This document shows, one piece after another, positions 10,807 to 22,800 of a stretch of 64,000 bases of DNA. Both the position numbers and the translations under genes were made by a program. The DNA lies in assembly GCA_037576215.1 (NCBI GenBank), contig JBANDB010000005.1, positions 248,001 to 312,000 on the forward strand, in the 5' to 3' direction. The notes under the pieces were generated by a model that saw only the letters and a list, made by a program, of their open reading frames with translations, had not been told where the DNA came from and did no database searches. This DNA is from Armillaria gallica (taxonomy: Eukaryota; Basidiomycota; Agaricomycetes; Agaricales; Physalacriaceae). Positions within the stretch are counted from its first letter, which is position 1; the number at the start of each line of letters is the position of its first letter.

Positions 10807-12065
10807 GAGGAAATGCGGTGATGTTTTCTAGCATCTCGATCTGGACGTCCATTGTCAGGGCCTTCTCGCTCCCGCTTACCCGGCAGATGTAGTGTTTAGG
10901 TTGATGTAACTCTTCCATCCAATCTAGCGCATTAGTTCGTGTGGTCTTCCACATCCCTTCAATCATTTTGTCTACAACCTCCTCAACGCGGGTCTTGTGG
11001 ATCCAATTCTTTAGGATCGCTTTAGCCTCTGACTCAGTTCTGGCTTCCTTGATTCCGCATAATGTCCACTCCGCTTCAAAAGGCTTGAGCCACTCGTGTG
11101 GGACCTTCTCAGTCTTCGCACCAGGACTCGGAGGTCCGGCTACCATCAACTGGGTCACCTCAGAGGCTATAGAGGGCTTTTTGTTAGTAACTTGAGCGTG
11201 TCGAAAGCTCGTATCATCTTCATCATTGGGAATCTCCTCCAACTGTACCTGGGGCCCCCTCTTTACCACCTGGGCGCTAGCGGCTGCCTCCCTGTTCTTT
11301 GGCTGAGGCTGAGCGGTCAGGGCCATTGTGCATCCAACAGTTCTTGCTTCACCATGGGCATCTTCATTGGGATCGCCCAGGGGAGTCTGGGTCCATCTGC
11401 TTCCACTACCCGTGAGGGTATCGCAAATGTCACATTGGTGATCAAGTTCCTCCCCCGAGCACGGTTGCACAACGGCTTGTTGGGACTCCCTTTCTGGGGC
11501 CTCATCCAACATGGTTCCAGCCATCGTCTTGCTGCTGGATAGCGCTCCAGAGCTCTTGCTGCACCATGCCTCATCAGGGAAACTAATGACGGCTGGGCCT
11601 GGCCCATCGTTGTGCATGGCGTTTGGAGAATCCTCCTCCTTCAACCTGGTAATGGACGTTACCTTTGCTTGTGCCATGGTCAAAGGCGGCACTGTCAACC
11701 ACTTGAGTTGTTCTGGCTCTTCACTTGCAGTGTTCCCCTGGCCAGGGGCCGCTTCTCCAAGGGGGGTGCTATGTGCTTGTTCCCTTGCCCCGTCCAGTTG
11801 CTGATTAGGCACTGTTATGACAGGTGGCACTATGGTAGGTGCCTTATAGTCCGTTGCTTTCGCTCATGATGAGTTACTTGCCGAACGTTTAGTCGGTGAG
11901 TCCGTTCTGACATCCTGTTTCAATTCTCCCTTAGTTCCGGTCCCGGTAGTGAAGTCATGAGAGGGTATATTCGAATGTGTGATATTTACTACAGAAGTAC
12001 AATGAGCCTTGCTAGCAGGCGATGAGTGCGTACCGGATGAAACTAAGTCCTTTGCCGAGTCAGTT
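10796..12065 (-). pseudogene. ORF2: Gag-Pol linker of the inverted copy
   Basis: A Ser/Glu-rich, poorly conserved ORF between gag and protease, ending TGA at 10,796. Its frame is shifted by -1 relative to gag, and the protease frame by a further -1; the same offsets occur in the plus-strand copy. The last 100 residues (VPHEWLKPFEAEWTL, then RVSGSEKALTMDVQIEMLEN) look like the stretch that normally leads into the retropepsin DSG. No ATG is conserved near its start, so it was either made by frameshifting or belongs to an already damaged lineage. One further stop lies near 11,866. Confidence 0.55.
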
Positions 12066-12072
12066 GAATCAT

Positions 12073-15000
12073 TTACTGCTCGGTGCCATCTTTTACCTTT
12101 TTAATCTTTGAGTCCATCATATTCTTTGTTGCAACATGGTCCCAGTAGAAATTGAACCATCGCAGTGCTTCTTCCTTCGTCTTTGGCCTCTTGGGGCAAT
12201 CCCATTTGAAATGTCCTATTTCGCTGCACCCGTAGCATTTTGCTTTAGTGCGCATCACATCAACCTCCATCAGTTTTCCTGCTCCTCCATATGTTGTGCC
12301 TGTATGCATTCTCTTTTCTGAGATGTTATCCTGTGACAAACTCCCTTTCAATGGTGCGTTCATTTTTGCCTGCTGCTTCCAGTCGACCACCTTGGCTCCT
12401 CCCTGTTCTGCTCTTTTAGCCCTCCAGTTATGATCGATCTTCAGTATGCGCCTCTTCCATTCCTGATAAGTGGCAGGGAGTTCCCCGTCCGACGCATATA
12501 TGATATTCTTGCTGGTTGTCCTCATCGCCTTTTTCACCTGCATGATCATCATCTGGTCGACGCCGTTGACCCCTGCAGAGAATGCGAGCGACTCGAATTG
12601 CTGGAAGAATAAGTCTCCGTCGGAGAAACTACTCTGTCTGAGCCTCTCCCACTGTGCGAACTTGATCTTGGCATTGGCATCCTTCCAGAACCATCATCTG
12701 ACTTCCAATACAAAGTCCTCATAGTCAGGGTACAGCTGGTAACCCTGGTCGTCCTTTCCCAATTCTCTGATGCACAACTCCCACCATACTTGGGCCTCCT
12801 TGCCAAAGTGTGATGCACAAAAGATAACCCTGTGCGGGTAGTTTCAGAAGTGCTGGTTGAACACGGAGAAATACATGTCACATTACGAGAAGAATCGGAT
12901 GATATCATTAGAGTCACCATTGAAGTTCTCCAGCTCCTTAACCATGTTGGGCTTCAAAGCTGCCCATGGTCCCATATTGTTCACATCAAGGACCCATGGT
13001 GCGGGTGGGTCCGGCAGTCCTGGTGGTGGCAGGTAATGAGGCGGTGCCCACCTGCGGGGTGGAGCTGGCGGCCCGGGTGCCAGTGGTCCAGAAGGGGGAG
13101 GCAGCTTATCTGGCTGTTGAGGTGCACCGGAGGATCCCGTGCCATTATCACTGGCAGCGGCAAAGAGTCAGGACGGTGATGTGCTCGGTAACGGCGAGTG
13201 GCAAATGGACTAGAGGCTGGCAATGAACACCAACAACACTAAACCAATCACTAACTCTACACTTATCACCAATGTATTGAATTCAGGCATTTCGAGTACG
13301 ATAGAAGCACTCTGCAGACTTCAATAATCAAGGAAAGTTGTTTAAAGATGTTTTATTTTGTTACTAGTGAGCTATACAAGCATACTACTCGCACTAGTGG
13401 GGTTTGTAAGACACAATTGGATGAATAGTGACTCGACTTGAGCTACTGCGCTCGCTCTGACTGGGACTGCTTCGAACTAGTGGCTCTCTTGGCCCTATAA
13501 TGTCTTACAAGTGAATAAACACTTGACTAGTCGCTTTCTAGGCAGACTAGTGGCGCTCTTGGCCTAAGAATAATACTTTAAACTTCGAGAACTTGCTTGA
13601 ACTAACTTTGAAACACTCTTGGCCTTTGCAGGACACAAAAGATTGCTCTAAGACACTTCTATTCACTCAATGCTATGGGTAACTTAGCGACTAGTAGCCG
13701 CTTCGTCGAGGTTAAGCACAAAAGCCTTTAATTGGGGCACTAGATACTGACTAGTAGGTCACAATTGCGGGGATGGCTTGCCTCAGCCGCGCATGTGCCT
13801 ATTCTACTACTTATATACTGACAAACAAGGTACGATCGAGATATAAATAACTGACTAGAGGGGTATTATTGATAAGGATTTCTTGGCTAGTCACGAATAA
13901 TGGTGAATAATCATGCAATAGTCGGTCTAGAAACGGTCGCTTGCTGACTAGTGAGCCTAGGAGCTCCGCTAGTGGTTGTATTCCATGTCCTGGGCCCAGC
14001 GATGCTCCACTAGTGCCAAGGATAAATGACTAGCCAGGCGAGTGTGCCTGTAACAGCTGTCGATCGTGATTGAAGGCGCAGCCCGGCTATACTAGTACCG
14101 ATCGCAATGGATCTGTATCGCACCCGGCGGATCTACCACAAGGTTAATCCGTTGCTAATTCATTTCTAAGTCCTGTTTTGAGATTGCTGCGTGACTAGTT
14201 AACCTGACTTAAGCGTTTATGCCCAGAGCAGCTCACTAGTGACCGAACTTCACGAGATTTGTGTCCTCTGCTTCTTGTTTGGTGCGCTAGTCACGTTACT
14301 TGTCCACTAGTGGCTGTATTCACTTAGCCCTGTTAGCATTCAAGTTACTAGTACGACTGGCTGATAGATTTAACCCACTAGTGGTATCGCATCTAAGTCC
14401 TGGCTCTACTAGTCGCATACTAGTCTAACTATCAGCTCAAAGCCTCAGCTATAGTCCTCTAAGTATCACTAATGTAAGATAGATATGCAATAGTATTATT
14501 ATAAAATCGCAAAATCTAGGTGTGAACACGTAGCTGGTGTATCAACGGTCCTTGTGAGCCAGGCAGTCCGTAACCCCAGGGATACATATAACTTGGTGTT
14601 GCATAAGTGTAGGTCAGCACCGTTGCATATCCTGGTGTTGCATAGGCATGAGTTGGTGTGTATGCGTAGGCTGGCATCTCGGCTTGAGGCGGTGGTACTG
14701 GCGGACTGTCGCTCATTGGCTCGGGGGTATACGTTATCGGGGGTAGGTCGATCTGGGGTCGTTGGTAGCATGCGGGTACCTGGATAGGTTGCTCCAGGTG
14801 TATCATATTGTAAGCCAGGCTGGCGAAGTGCCTGGCTTCTTCCTTTAGGATATATTCATATCTGTAGTGGCCATAGTCCATTCTTGCTGGGGTTATGGAC
14901 CAATCTGGGTCTTCCAATAGTTCTTTCCAGAAATGATTAAATAGGTCGAGTAAAGGGGCGCGGAATAATATCTCTGGAATTCGAGCCAATTTACCTGTCG

Positions 15001-15482
15001 ACAGGAGGTAAAGGGCCTGCTGCAGGCTCATCAGGGGTTGAGACCGGTGCGTAGGTCGAGGCGGGGCTTCCCCAAGGATTTCCATTGATATGTTCTGCGG
15101 TTGGTAGTACCTCAGTACTGGTGTTGCTACTGGCAGAGAAGTAGACGGTTTCTCCACAGCTATCGATCCTGACATTGGGCTGGTGCTCCCTGACCTCTCT
15201 GAACGCTGCTGCTCGCTCTGCCTCAGCCTGTCTCCTGTTTCATCCATGCTTGCTGAGCTCCTCCGCAACATCAATAGCCGCCCTTCAGGGCTCCCTTTGC
15301 CTTCTCGGAATGGCGAGCCTGTCCCGGATCCTCGGAGTGTGCTCCGGTGAGGGCTCCCTGTCTGGCTCTGGGGGAGTGGGACTCCTTGTTGTGATTTGTA
15401 TGGGCTCATCCCAATGTATGGCAGAGGGGTATTCTGCTGTTCCCCAGCGGTATGGGTTTTCTCGTGCGGGAAAGAAGGCAGT
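12073..15482 (-). pseudogene. gag: Gag of the inverted copy, interrupted by a solo LTR
   Basis: Reading from 15,482 downwards, the gag continues exactly where the 6047-6503 fragment stops. An open stretch (15,409-14,516) carries LYLLSTGKLARIPEILFRAP and Tyr/Pro/Thr-rich repeats. After the solo LTR (13,177-14,544) it resumes with a retrotransposon Gag capsid region (ALKPNMVKELENFNGDSND, ELCIRELGKDDQGYQ) and ends with a CCHC zinc knuckle CYGCSEIGHFKWDCP, then DGTEQ and TAA (12,073-12,075). The capsid region is in several frames, with stops and indels. Gag packages the RNA, and the knuckle binds nucleic acid. Confidence 0.8.
13177..14544. mobile_element. 1,368-bp solo LTR-like insertion rich in ACTAGT
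   Basis: Absent from the sister gag, where GGGCCGT joins CTCAACTC directly (about 17,440-17,455). It starts TGATG, ends TATCA and is flanked by the duplication ACGG (13,173-13,176 and 14,545-14,548; ACGGT if the shared T is counted). It has no ORF of note. The palindrome ACTAGT occurs 17 times between about 13,363 and 14,430, against about 0.3 expected. TG...CA termini, a short duplication and no coding capacity fit a solo LTR of an unrelated element or a non-autonomous LTR element. Confidence 0.75.
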
Positions 15483-15855
15483 TGTTATGATTTATTCACT
15501 TTTTTCCTTTTTACTTACTTAATCTGCAAATCCAGGCCACACTTCCATCTGGGTAACCAGGAACTGCACAATGTTCCCATGTTATTGCTTGCATCATAAA
15601 GCTTCAACATTGCATGCTCGGATTCCACTTCACATGAACGACTTATGATTAGACCCTCACTTTCAGTATATACGTAGCAGTTCTCACTATATGTTCCCCA
15701 GCTTCGAACTATCTTTAATCTATACTGAATTTACTTGCTTATTTCATGGCTAAGGACTAAATGTTTGCCTTATCCCCTATCGATTAGAGACTTAGCAGTG
15801 ACTGCCTGAATGCGAGACAGCCACTATTTACTCAGTTAGGGTTTCAGGTCTAATA
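15483..15855 (+). repeat. 5' LTR of the plus-strand copy (373 bp)
   Basis: Begins TGTTATGATT directly after GCAGT (15,478-15,482) and ends GGTCTAATA. GCTTCGAACTA at 15,701-15,711 is the putative RNA start and pairs with the downstream primer-binding site. This would make U3 about 218 bp. A continuous run of sister-type sequence shows that any crossover lay outside the LTR. Confidence 0.9.
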
Positions 15856-15857
15856 AT

Positions 15858-15868
15858 TAGTTCAAAGC
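15858..15868 (+). promoter_or_regulatory. Self-priming primer-binding site of the plus-strand copy
   Basis: TAGTTCAAAGC lies two bases inside the LTR and pairs with GCTTCGAACTA (15,701-15,711) over 11 nt with one A-C mismatch. The outer element's site pairs perfectly with this LTR, so the mismatch here is probably a post-insertion transition. Confidence 0.65.
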
Positions 15869-16056
15869 TTTCTCCTTGCTCCTCAACCGGAGCCTACAGA
15901 TGACGACGACAACGCTTGACATAGTTTTATCCACAGCCTACCTTGCTGTCGGGACAGCGCTCTTCACAGCTGCCCTCGTATTAGCAATTCTATTTCACTA
16001 CAGAGTAATCCCTTGAATTCTATGAAACAATTATCCGCCACCAGCCCCGATAAACT

Positions 16057-18546
16057 ATGTCCTCCCACAGCAGCCACCACCAGCACACTTCTACCCACCT
16101 GTACTATGCTGAGCACCAATGTTCAATGAGTACCCTCTCGTCAACAGGAGAGACGAAGAAGACGTTCCTGGGGAGGTGGAAGTCAGCGTTCAGGAAGGAA
16201 GCGATGGAGTCACTGCCAGAGCAGGGGTCCCCGTTATCCACCTTTCTACCAACAGATCCCCTCACAGCTCTGCAGGCATTACCCCCCATCCAGCATGAGC
16301 CTCTGCCACTGCCACAGACCTGGCAAGGTATCTCGTCCGACTCGGATTGGGGAACACAGGCTCGTGCAGCCCCGCCCCAGCCGAGCAACCTTCCACAGGT
16401 CGTCCTGAACATGAGCCAATTCTCCCGGTCACCCGCAGACCCCACGACATTTTCGTCAGCTCAATGTCAGAGCTCGACCTCATCTGGGATAACATCAACC
16501 TCCCCTATACTGCCTTTTTCCCTGCATGAGAAAACCTATACCGCTGGGGAACAGCAGAATATCCCTCCGCCATACACTGGGATGAGCCCATACGAATTAC
16601 GACAAGAAGTCCCACTCCCCCAGAGCCAGTCAGGGAGCCCTCGCCGGAGCTCACCCCGAGGATCAGGGACAGACTCGCCATTCCAAGAAGGCGAAGGGAA
16701 CCCTGAAGATCGGCCATCGATGTTGTGGAAGAGCTCAATGAGCACGGATGGAGAAGGAGACAGGCAGAGGCAGAGCGAGCAGCAGCGTTCAGAGAGGTCG
16801 AGGAGCATCAGCCCAATGTCGGGATCAATAGTTGTGGAGAAACTGTCTACTTCTCTGCCAGTAGCAACGCCAGTACTGAAGTACTACCGGCTGCAGAACA
16901 TATTAATGGAAATCCTTGGGGAAGCCCTGCCTTGACCTATGCACCGATCCCAACCCCTGATGAGCCTGCAGCAGGCCCTTTACCTCCTGTCGACAGGTAA
17001 ATTGGTCCAGATCCCTGAGATATTATTCCGTGCTCCGCTACTCGACCTATTTAATCATTTTTGGAAAGAACTGTTGGAAGACCCAGATTGGTCCATAACC
17101 CCAGCAGGAATGGACTATGGCCACTACAGATATGAATATATCCTAAAGGAAGAAGCCAGGCACTTCGCCAGCCTGGCTTACAATATGATACACCTGGAGC
17201 AACCCATCCAGGTACCCGCATGCTACCAACGACCCCAGATTGACCTACCCCCGAGAATACCTACCCCCGAGCCAATGAGGGACAGCCCACCAGTACCGCC
17301 ACCTCAAGCCGAGGTACCAGCTTACACATATGCACTGACTCACACCTATGCAACACCAGGATACACATCGGTGCCAACCTATGCTTATGCGATGCCAAGC
17401 TACATGCACCCCTGGGGTTACGGCCTGCCTGGCTCACAAGGGCCGTCTCAACTCTTTGCTGCTGCCGGTGATAACAGTGTGGGATCCTCCAGCATGCCCC
17501 AACAGCTGGATAAGCTGCCTCCCCCTTCTGGACCACCAGCACCTGGACCGCCAGCTCCACCTCGCAGATGGGCACTGCCTCATTACCCACCACCACCAGG
17601 ACCTCCAGACCTGCCTGCACCATGGATCCTTGATGTGAACAATATGGGACCATGAGCAGCTCTGAAGCCCAACATGGTTAAGGAGCTGGAGAACTTCAAT
17701 GGTGACTCTAACGATATCATCCGATTCTTCTCATAATGTGACATGTATTTCTCCATGTTCAACCAGCACTTCTGAAACCACCCGCACAGGGTTATCTTTT
17801 GTGCATCACACTTTGGCAAGGAGGCCCAAGTATGGTGGGAGTTGTGCATCAGAGAATTGGGAAAGGACGACCAGGGTTACCAGCTGTACCCTGACTATGA
17901 GGACTTTGTATTGGAAGTCAGATGATGGTTCTGGAAGGATGCCAATGCCAAGATCAAGTTCGCACAGTGGGAGAGGCTCAGACAGAGTAGTTTCTCCGAC
18001 GGAGACTTATTCTTCCAGCAATTCGAGTCGCTCGCATTCTCTGCAGGGGTCAACGGCGTCGACCAGATGATGATCACGCAGGTGAAAAAGGCGATGAGGA
18101 CAACCAGCAAGAATATCATATATGCGTCGGACGGGGAACTCCCTGCCACTTATCAGGAATGGAAGAGGCGCATACTGAAGATCAATCATAACTGGAGGGC
18201 TAAAAGAGCAGAACAGGGAGGAGCCAAGGTGGTCGACTGGAAGCAGCAGGCAAAAATGAACGCACCATCGAAAGGGAGTTTGTCACAGGATAACATCTCA
18301 GAAAAGAGAACGCATACAGGCACGACATATGGAGGAGCAGGAAAACTGATGGAGGTTGATGCAATGCGCACTAAAGCAAAATGCTACGGGTGCAGCGAAA
18401 TAGGACATTTCAAACGGGATTGCCCCAAGAGGCCAAAGACGAAGGAAGAAGCACTGTGACGGTTCAATTTCTACTGGGACCATGTTGCAACAAAGAATAT
18501 GACGGACTCAAAGATTAAAAAGGTAAAAGATGGCACCGAGCAGTAA
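16057..18546 (+). pseudogene. gag: Gag of the plus-strand chromovirus copy, with six nonsense codons
   Basis: One frame can be followed from ATG 16,057 to TAA 18,544-18,546, about 830 codons. It starts MSSHSSHHQHTS, is Ser/Pro-rich to about residue 290, then has a conserved block (LYLLSTGKLVQIPEILFRAP), a Tyr/Pro/Thr-rich segment, a Gag capsid region (DGDLFFQQFESLAFSAGVNG) and the zinc knuckle CYGCSEIGHFKRDCP. Stops at 16,933, 17,653, 17,734, 17,773, 17,923 and 18,457 mostly fall where the sister copy has Arg (CGA), Gln or Trp, so they are consistent with C-to-T or G-to-A changes. A second long frame (16,725-17,000) is open only here and is taken as a shadow. Confidence 0.8.
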
Positions 18547-19803
18547 ACGATTCAACTGACTCGGCAAAGGACTTAGTTTCATCCGGTACGCACTCATCGC
18601 CTGCTAGCAAGGCTCATTGTACTTCTGTAGTAAATATCGCGCATTTGAATATACCCTCTCACGACTTCACTACCGGGACCGGAACTAAGGGAGAATTGAA
18701 ACAGGATGTCAGAACTGACTCACCGACTAAACGTTTGGCAAGTAACTCATCACGAGCGAAAGCAATGGACTATAAGGCACCTACCATAGTGCCACCTGTC
18801 ATAACAGCGCCTAATCAGCAACTGGACGGGGCAAGGGAACAAGCACATAGCACCCCCCTTGGAGAAGCGGCCCCTGGCCAGGGGAACACTGCAAGCGAAG
18901 AGCCAGAACAACTCAAGTGGTTGACAGTGCTGCCTTTGACCATGGCACAAGCAAAGGTAACGTCCATTACCAGGTTGAAGGAGGAGGATTCTCCAAACGC
19001 CATGCACAACGATGGGCCAGGCCCAGCCGTCATTAGTTTCCCTGATGAGGCATGGTGCAGCAAGAGCTCTGGAGCGCTATCCAGCAGCAAGACGATGGCT
19101 GGAACCATGTTGGATGAGGCCCCAGAAAGGGAGTCCCAACAAGCCGTTGTGCAACCGTGCTCGGGGGAGGAACTTGATCACCAATGTGACATTTGCAATA
19201 CCCTCACGGGTAGTGGAAGCAGATGGACCCAGACTCCCCTGGGCGATCCCAATGAAGATGCCCATAGTGAAGCAAGAACTGTTGGATGCACAATGGCCCT
19301 GACCGCTCAGCCTCAGCCAAAGAACAGGGAGGCAGCCGCTAGTGCCCAGGTGGTAAAGAGGGGGCCCCAGGTACAGTTGGAGGAGATTCCCGATGATGAA
19401 GATGATATGAGCTTTCGACACGCTCAAGTTACTAACAAAAGCCCTCTATAGCCTCTGAGGTGACCCAGTTGACGGTAGCCAGACCTCCGAGTCCTGGTGC
19501 AAAGACTGAGAAGGTCCCACACGAGTGGCTCAAGCCTTTTGAAGCGGAGTGGACGTTACGCGGAATCAAGGAAGCCAGAACCGAGTCAGAGGCTAAAGCG
19601 ATCCTAAAGAATTGGATCCACAAGACCCGCGTTGAGGAGGTTGTAGACAAAATGATTGAAGGGATGTGGAAGACCACACGAACTAATGCGCTAGATTGGA
19701 TGGAAGAGTTACGTCAACCTAAACACTACATCTGCCGGGTAAGCGGGAGCGAGAAGGCCCTGACAATGGACGTCCAGATCGAGATGCTAGAAAACATCAC
19801 CGC
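18540..19803 (+). pseudogene. ORF2: Gag-Pol linker of the plus-strand copy
   Basis: The frame opens after TAA at 18,516-18,518, overlaps the end of gag by 28 nt in the -1 frame and runs to about 19,450. There one A missing from a run of five (relative to the minus-strand copy) shifts it, and the reading continues to the protease junction near 19,803. The content is low-complexity Ser/Glu/Pro followed by a conserved C-terminal 100 residues ending MDVQIEMLEN. There is no conserved ATG at its start; an internal ATG lies at about 18,765. It probably forms the region between nucleocapsid and protease. Confidence 0.55.
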
Positions 19804-22800
19804 ATTTCCTCCTCAGCTTTGGTTGACAGCGGTTGCACTAGTAGTGCCATCAACCGAGCATTCATCAAAAAACATAATATTCCCACTCATGCAACAGCAG
19901 CACCTATCACCGTCTATAACGCGGATGGATCAAAGAACATCGCAGGACAGATCACTGCCTTCGCTGAAGTATGCATCATTATCGGGGATCATGCCAAGCG
20001 CATCGATCTGGCCATCACCGAGTTGAAGGACCACGACATCTTCCTTGGACATGATTGGCTAGTCAGGCACAATCTACTAATCAATTGGTGAACTGGGAAA
20101 ATGACCTTCACCCAATGCCAGTGCTGTCATACCCCGATTCCTTTACCAGATGCAGATCCATATGACAAATGGGACGAAGAACTTGAGGAAGGTGACACAA
20201 TCCTGGCGATAAGCTTTGAAGAAGCCATTTGTATCAGAGCAATGCGACACATAGCCAATGACCTGGCAGTGCAGGCCAACACAGAAAAGAAGGTGAAGAT
20301 GTTTGAAGAAATGGTCCCCGAGTGGTGCAGAGACTTCAAAGATTTATTCAACAAAGAAAACTTTGATGAACTCCCGGAACCTAAACCCTGGGACCATGCT
20401 ATCAAACTCATTCCCAACACCAATGCCAATCTCGACTGTAAAGTCTACCCGCTTAATCAAGCTGAACAGGAGGAACTAGATAAATTCTTGGATGAGAACT
20501 TGTCTAGCGGAAGAATATGCCCTTCCAAGTCGCCTATGGCTTCACCCTTCTTTTTTGTCAAAAAGAAAGATGGGAAGCTGAGGCCTGTCTAGGATTATCG
20601 AAAACTCAATGAAATGACCATTAAAAATCGATACCTGCTCCCTCTAATCTCGGAACTCATGGACAAACTACGAGGCACCAAATACTTTTCTAAACTCAAC
20701 ATTTGATGGGGATACAATAACATTCGAATCAAAATGGGGGATGAATGGAAGGCAGCCTTCAGAACTAACTGTGGGTTATATGAACCTACAGTAATGTTCT
20801 TTGGGCTCACCAATTCTCCTGCCACTTTCCAGTGGATGATGAATGATATTTTCAAAGACCTCATTGTGTTGGGAAAAGTGATCATCTACCTTGACGACAT
20901 CCTTATCATGTCCAAGACCAAGGAGGAGCATCGTCGAATCACCAGGGAAGTGTTGGCAACCCTACAAAAGCACAAGTTGTTCCTTAAAGCTGAGAAATGC
21001 GAATTTGAAGTACTTGAAACAGAGTACCTAGGCATCATTATCAGCAAAGGAAGCATCCGAATGGACCCAGTCAAAATCAAAGGCATAATTGATTGGCCAG
21101 CTCCCACCAAGAAAAAGGAACTCCAGTCTTTTCTTGGTTTTACCAATTTCTACCGACACTTCATAAAAAAACTATAGCAAGATCGTGAAGCCTATGACCC
21201 AGCTAACAGGAAACGATGCATGGAAGTGGGGCAAGGCGCAGCAGGAGGCTTTCGAGCAATTAAAGAAACAGCTGATGGAAGACATGGTACTCACGATACC
21301 AACAAACGAAGGGAAGTTCAGAGTGGAGGTAGATGCTAGTGAAGGAGCTATTGGGGCAGTCCTATCTCAAGAGCAGGACAGCAAATGGAGGCCCATGTCA
21401 TTCCTGTCAAAGTCGCTCTCGGTTACCAAACGAAACTATGAGATTTATGACAAGGAACTCCTGGCAATCATGCTCGCCCTCGAAGAGTAGAGACATTATC
21501 TCATGGGCACCTACCAGGATTTTGAAATCTGGACAGACCATCAAAACCTCCAATACTTCCGAAAACCACAAAAAGTGAATCGCAGACAAGCTCGATGGAT
21601 CACCGAGCTGGCCGAATACCATTTCACCCTTCATCACAAAGCTGGGACAGCCAACAAGAAGGCGGACCTTCTCTCTCGACGAGCTGATCATGATCAAGGA
21701 CAGGAAGACAATGATCAGGTAGTAGTCCTGTCTCCAGAACACTTCTGAGCTATGATTATGCCAACTCTCGAAGAAACCCATCAGAAGGTGAAAACCACCA
21801 CCAGAAACACTCATCTCTGGGACAACGCTGTTGCTGATTCTGTCAACCATAATCGTGGCATGAAACTCAATGACGGACTCATTTGGTATGAGGGCAGGAT
21901 CTATGTCCCTCGAGACCATGCCCTCCAGGGAGAAATTATTGCTCGATCACATGACCACATCACTGCCGGACATCCAGGCATCGAAAAAACCAAAGAACTC
22001 ATATTACGAGAGTTCTGGTGGCCGAAGATGAAAAAGGATGTTGAAGCCTACGTACGAGCCTGCAAGACCTGTCAGCGAATGAAGAGTAGTACCCAGGCCA
22101 AGGTGGTGCCATTACACCCCAACGAAATACCATCCTGACCATGGACCCACATTTCAGTAGACATGGTCACTGGACTACCCAAAAGTAATGGCTACGACGC
22201 AATCCTTGTTATTGTGGATCATTTCTCTAAAGAAATCATTCCCGTCGCATGCTCTACTGAATTATCTTCTGAAGGATGGGCAAAAATCCTACGGGATGAA
22301 GTATATGCCAAGCATGGAATGCCTCAGGTTGTCATCTCAGACCAAGGCACTGTATTTGTATCCAAGTTCATGAAAGATCTTTACAATCTCCTTCAGATTA
22401 AAAGCAACGCTTTGACAGCCTATCACCCCCAGACAGATGAACAAACGGAACGAATAAATCAAGAAATCGAAAAGTACCTTTGCATGTTTGTCAATCATCT
22501 CCAAACTGATTGGGCAGAATGGCTCTCCCTCGCCACCTTCGCACATAATAATTGACCCCATTCTTCCACTGGTAAAAGTCCATTCGAAATCAATTATGGC
22601 TATAATCCACCCATACTACCGGGAACAAAAACCACCACCCCTTTCCAAACCCCCGCCTCAGGCGCCTTCGTCTCAAAAATGCAAGAGATCCATGCTGATG
22701 CTAAAAAATCACTCGAAAAGGCTGCACTACAAATGAAAACTCAATATGATAAAAATAAATGCCCAGCCATTGAGTACAAAGTAGGCAACAAAGTCTGGCT

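Noticed and set aside
16725..17000. 91-codon ORF overlapping gag in another frame
   Set aside because: Not open in the sister copy, whereas the main gag frame is open there over almost 300 codons.
18516..18546. Programmed -1 slippery heptamer at the gag end
   Set aside because: The overlap has A-rich codons but no X-XXY-YYZ heptamer in the gag frame, so a programmed site is not claimed.
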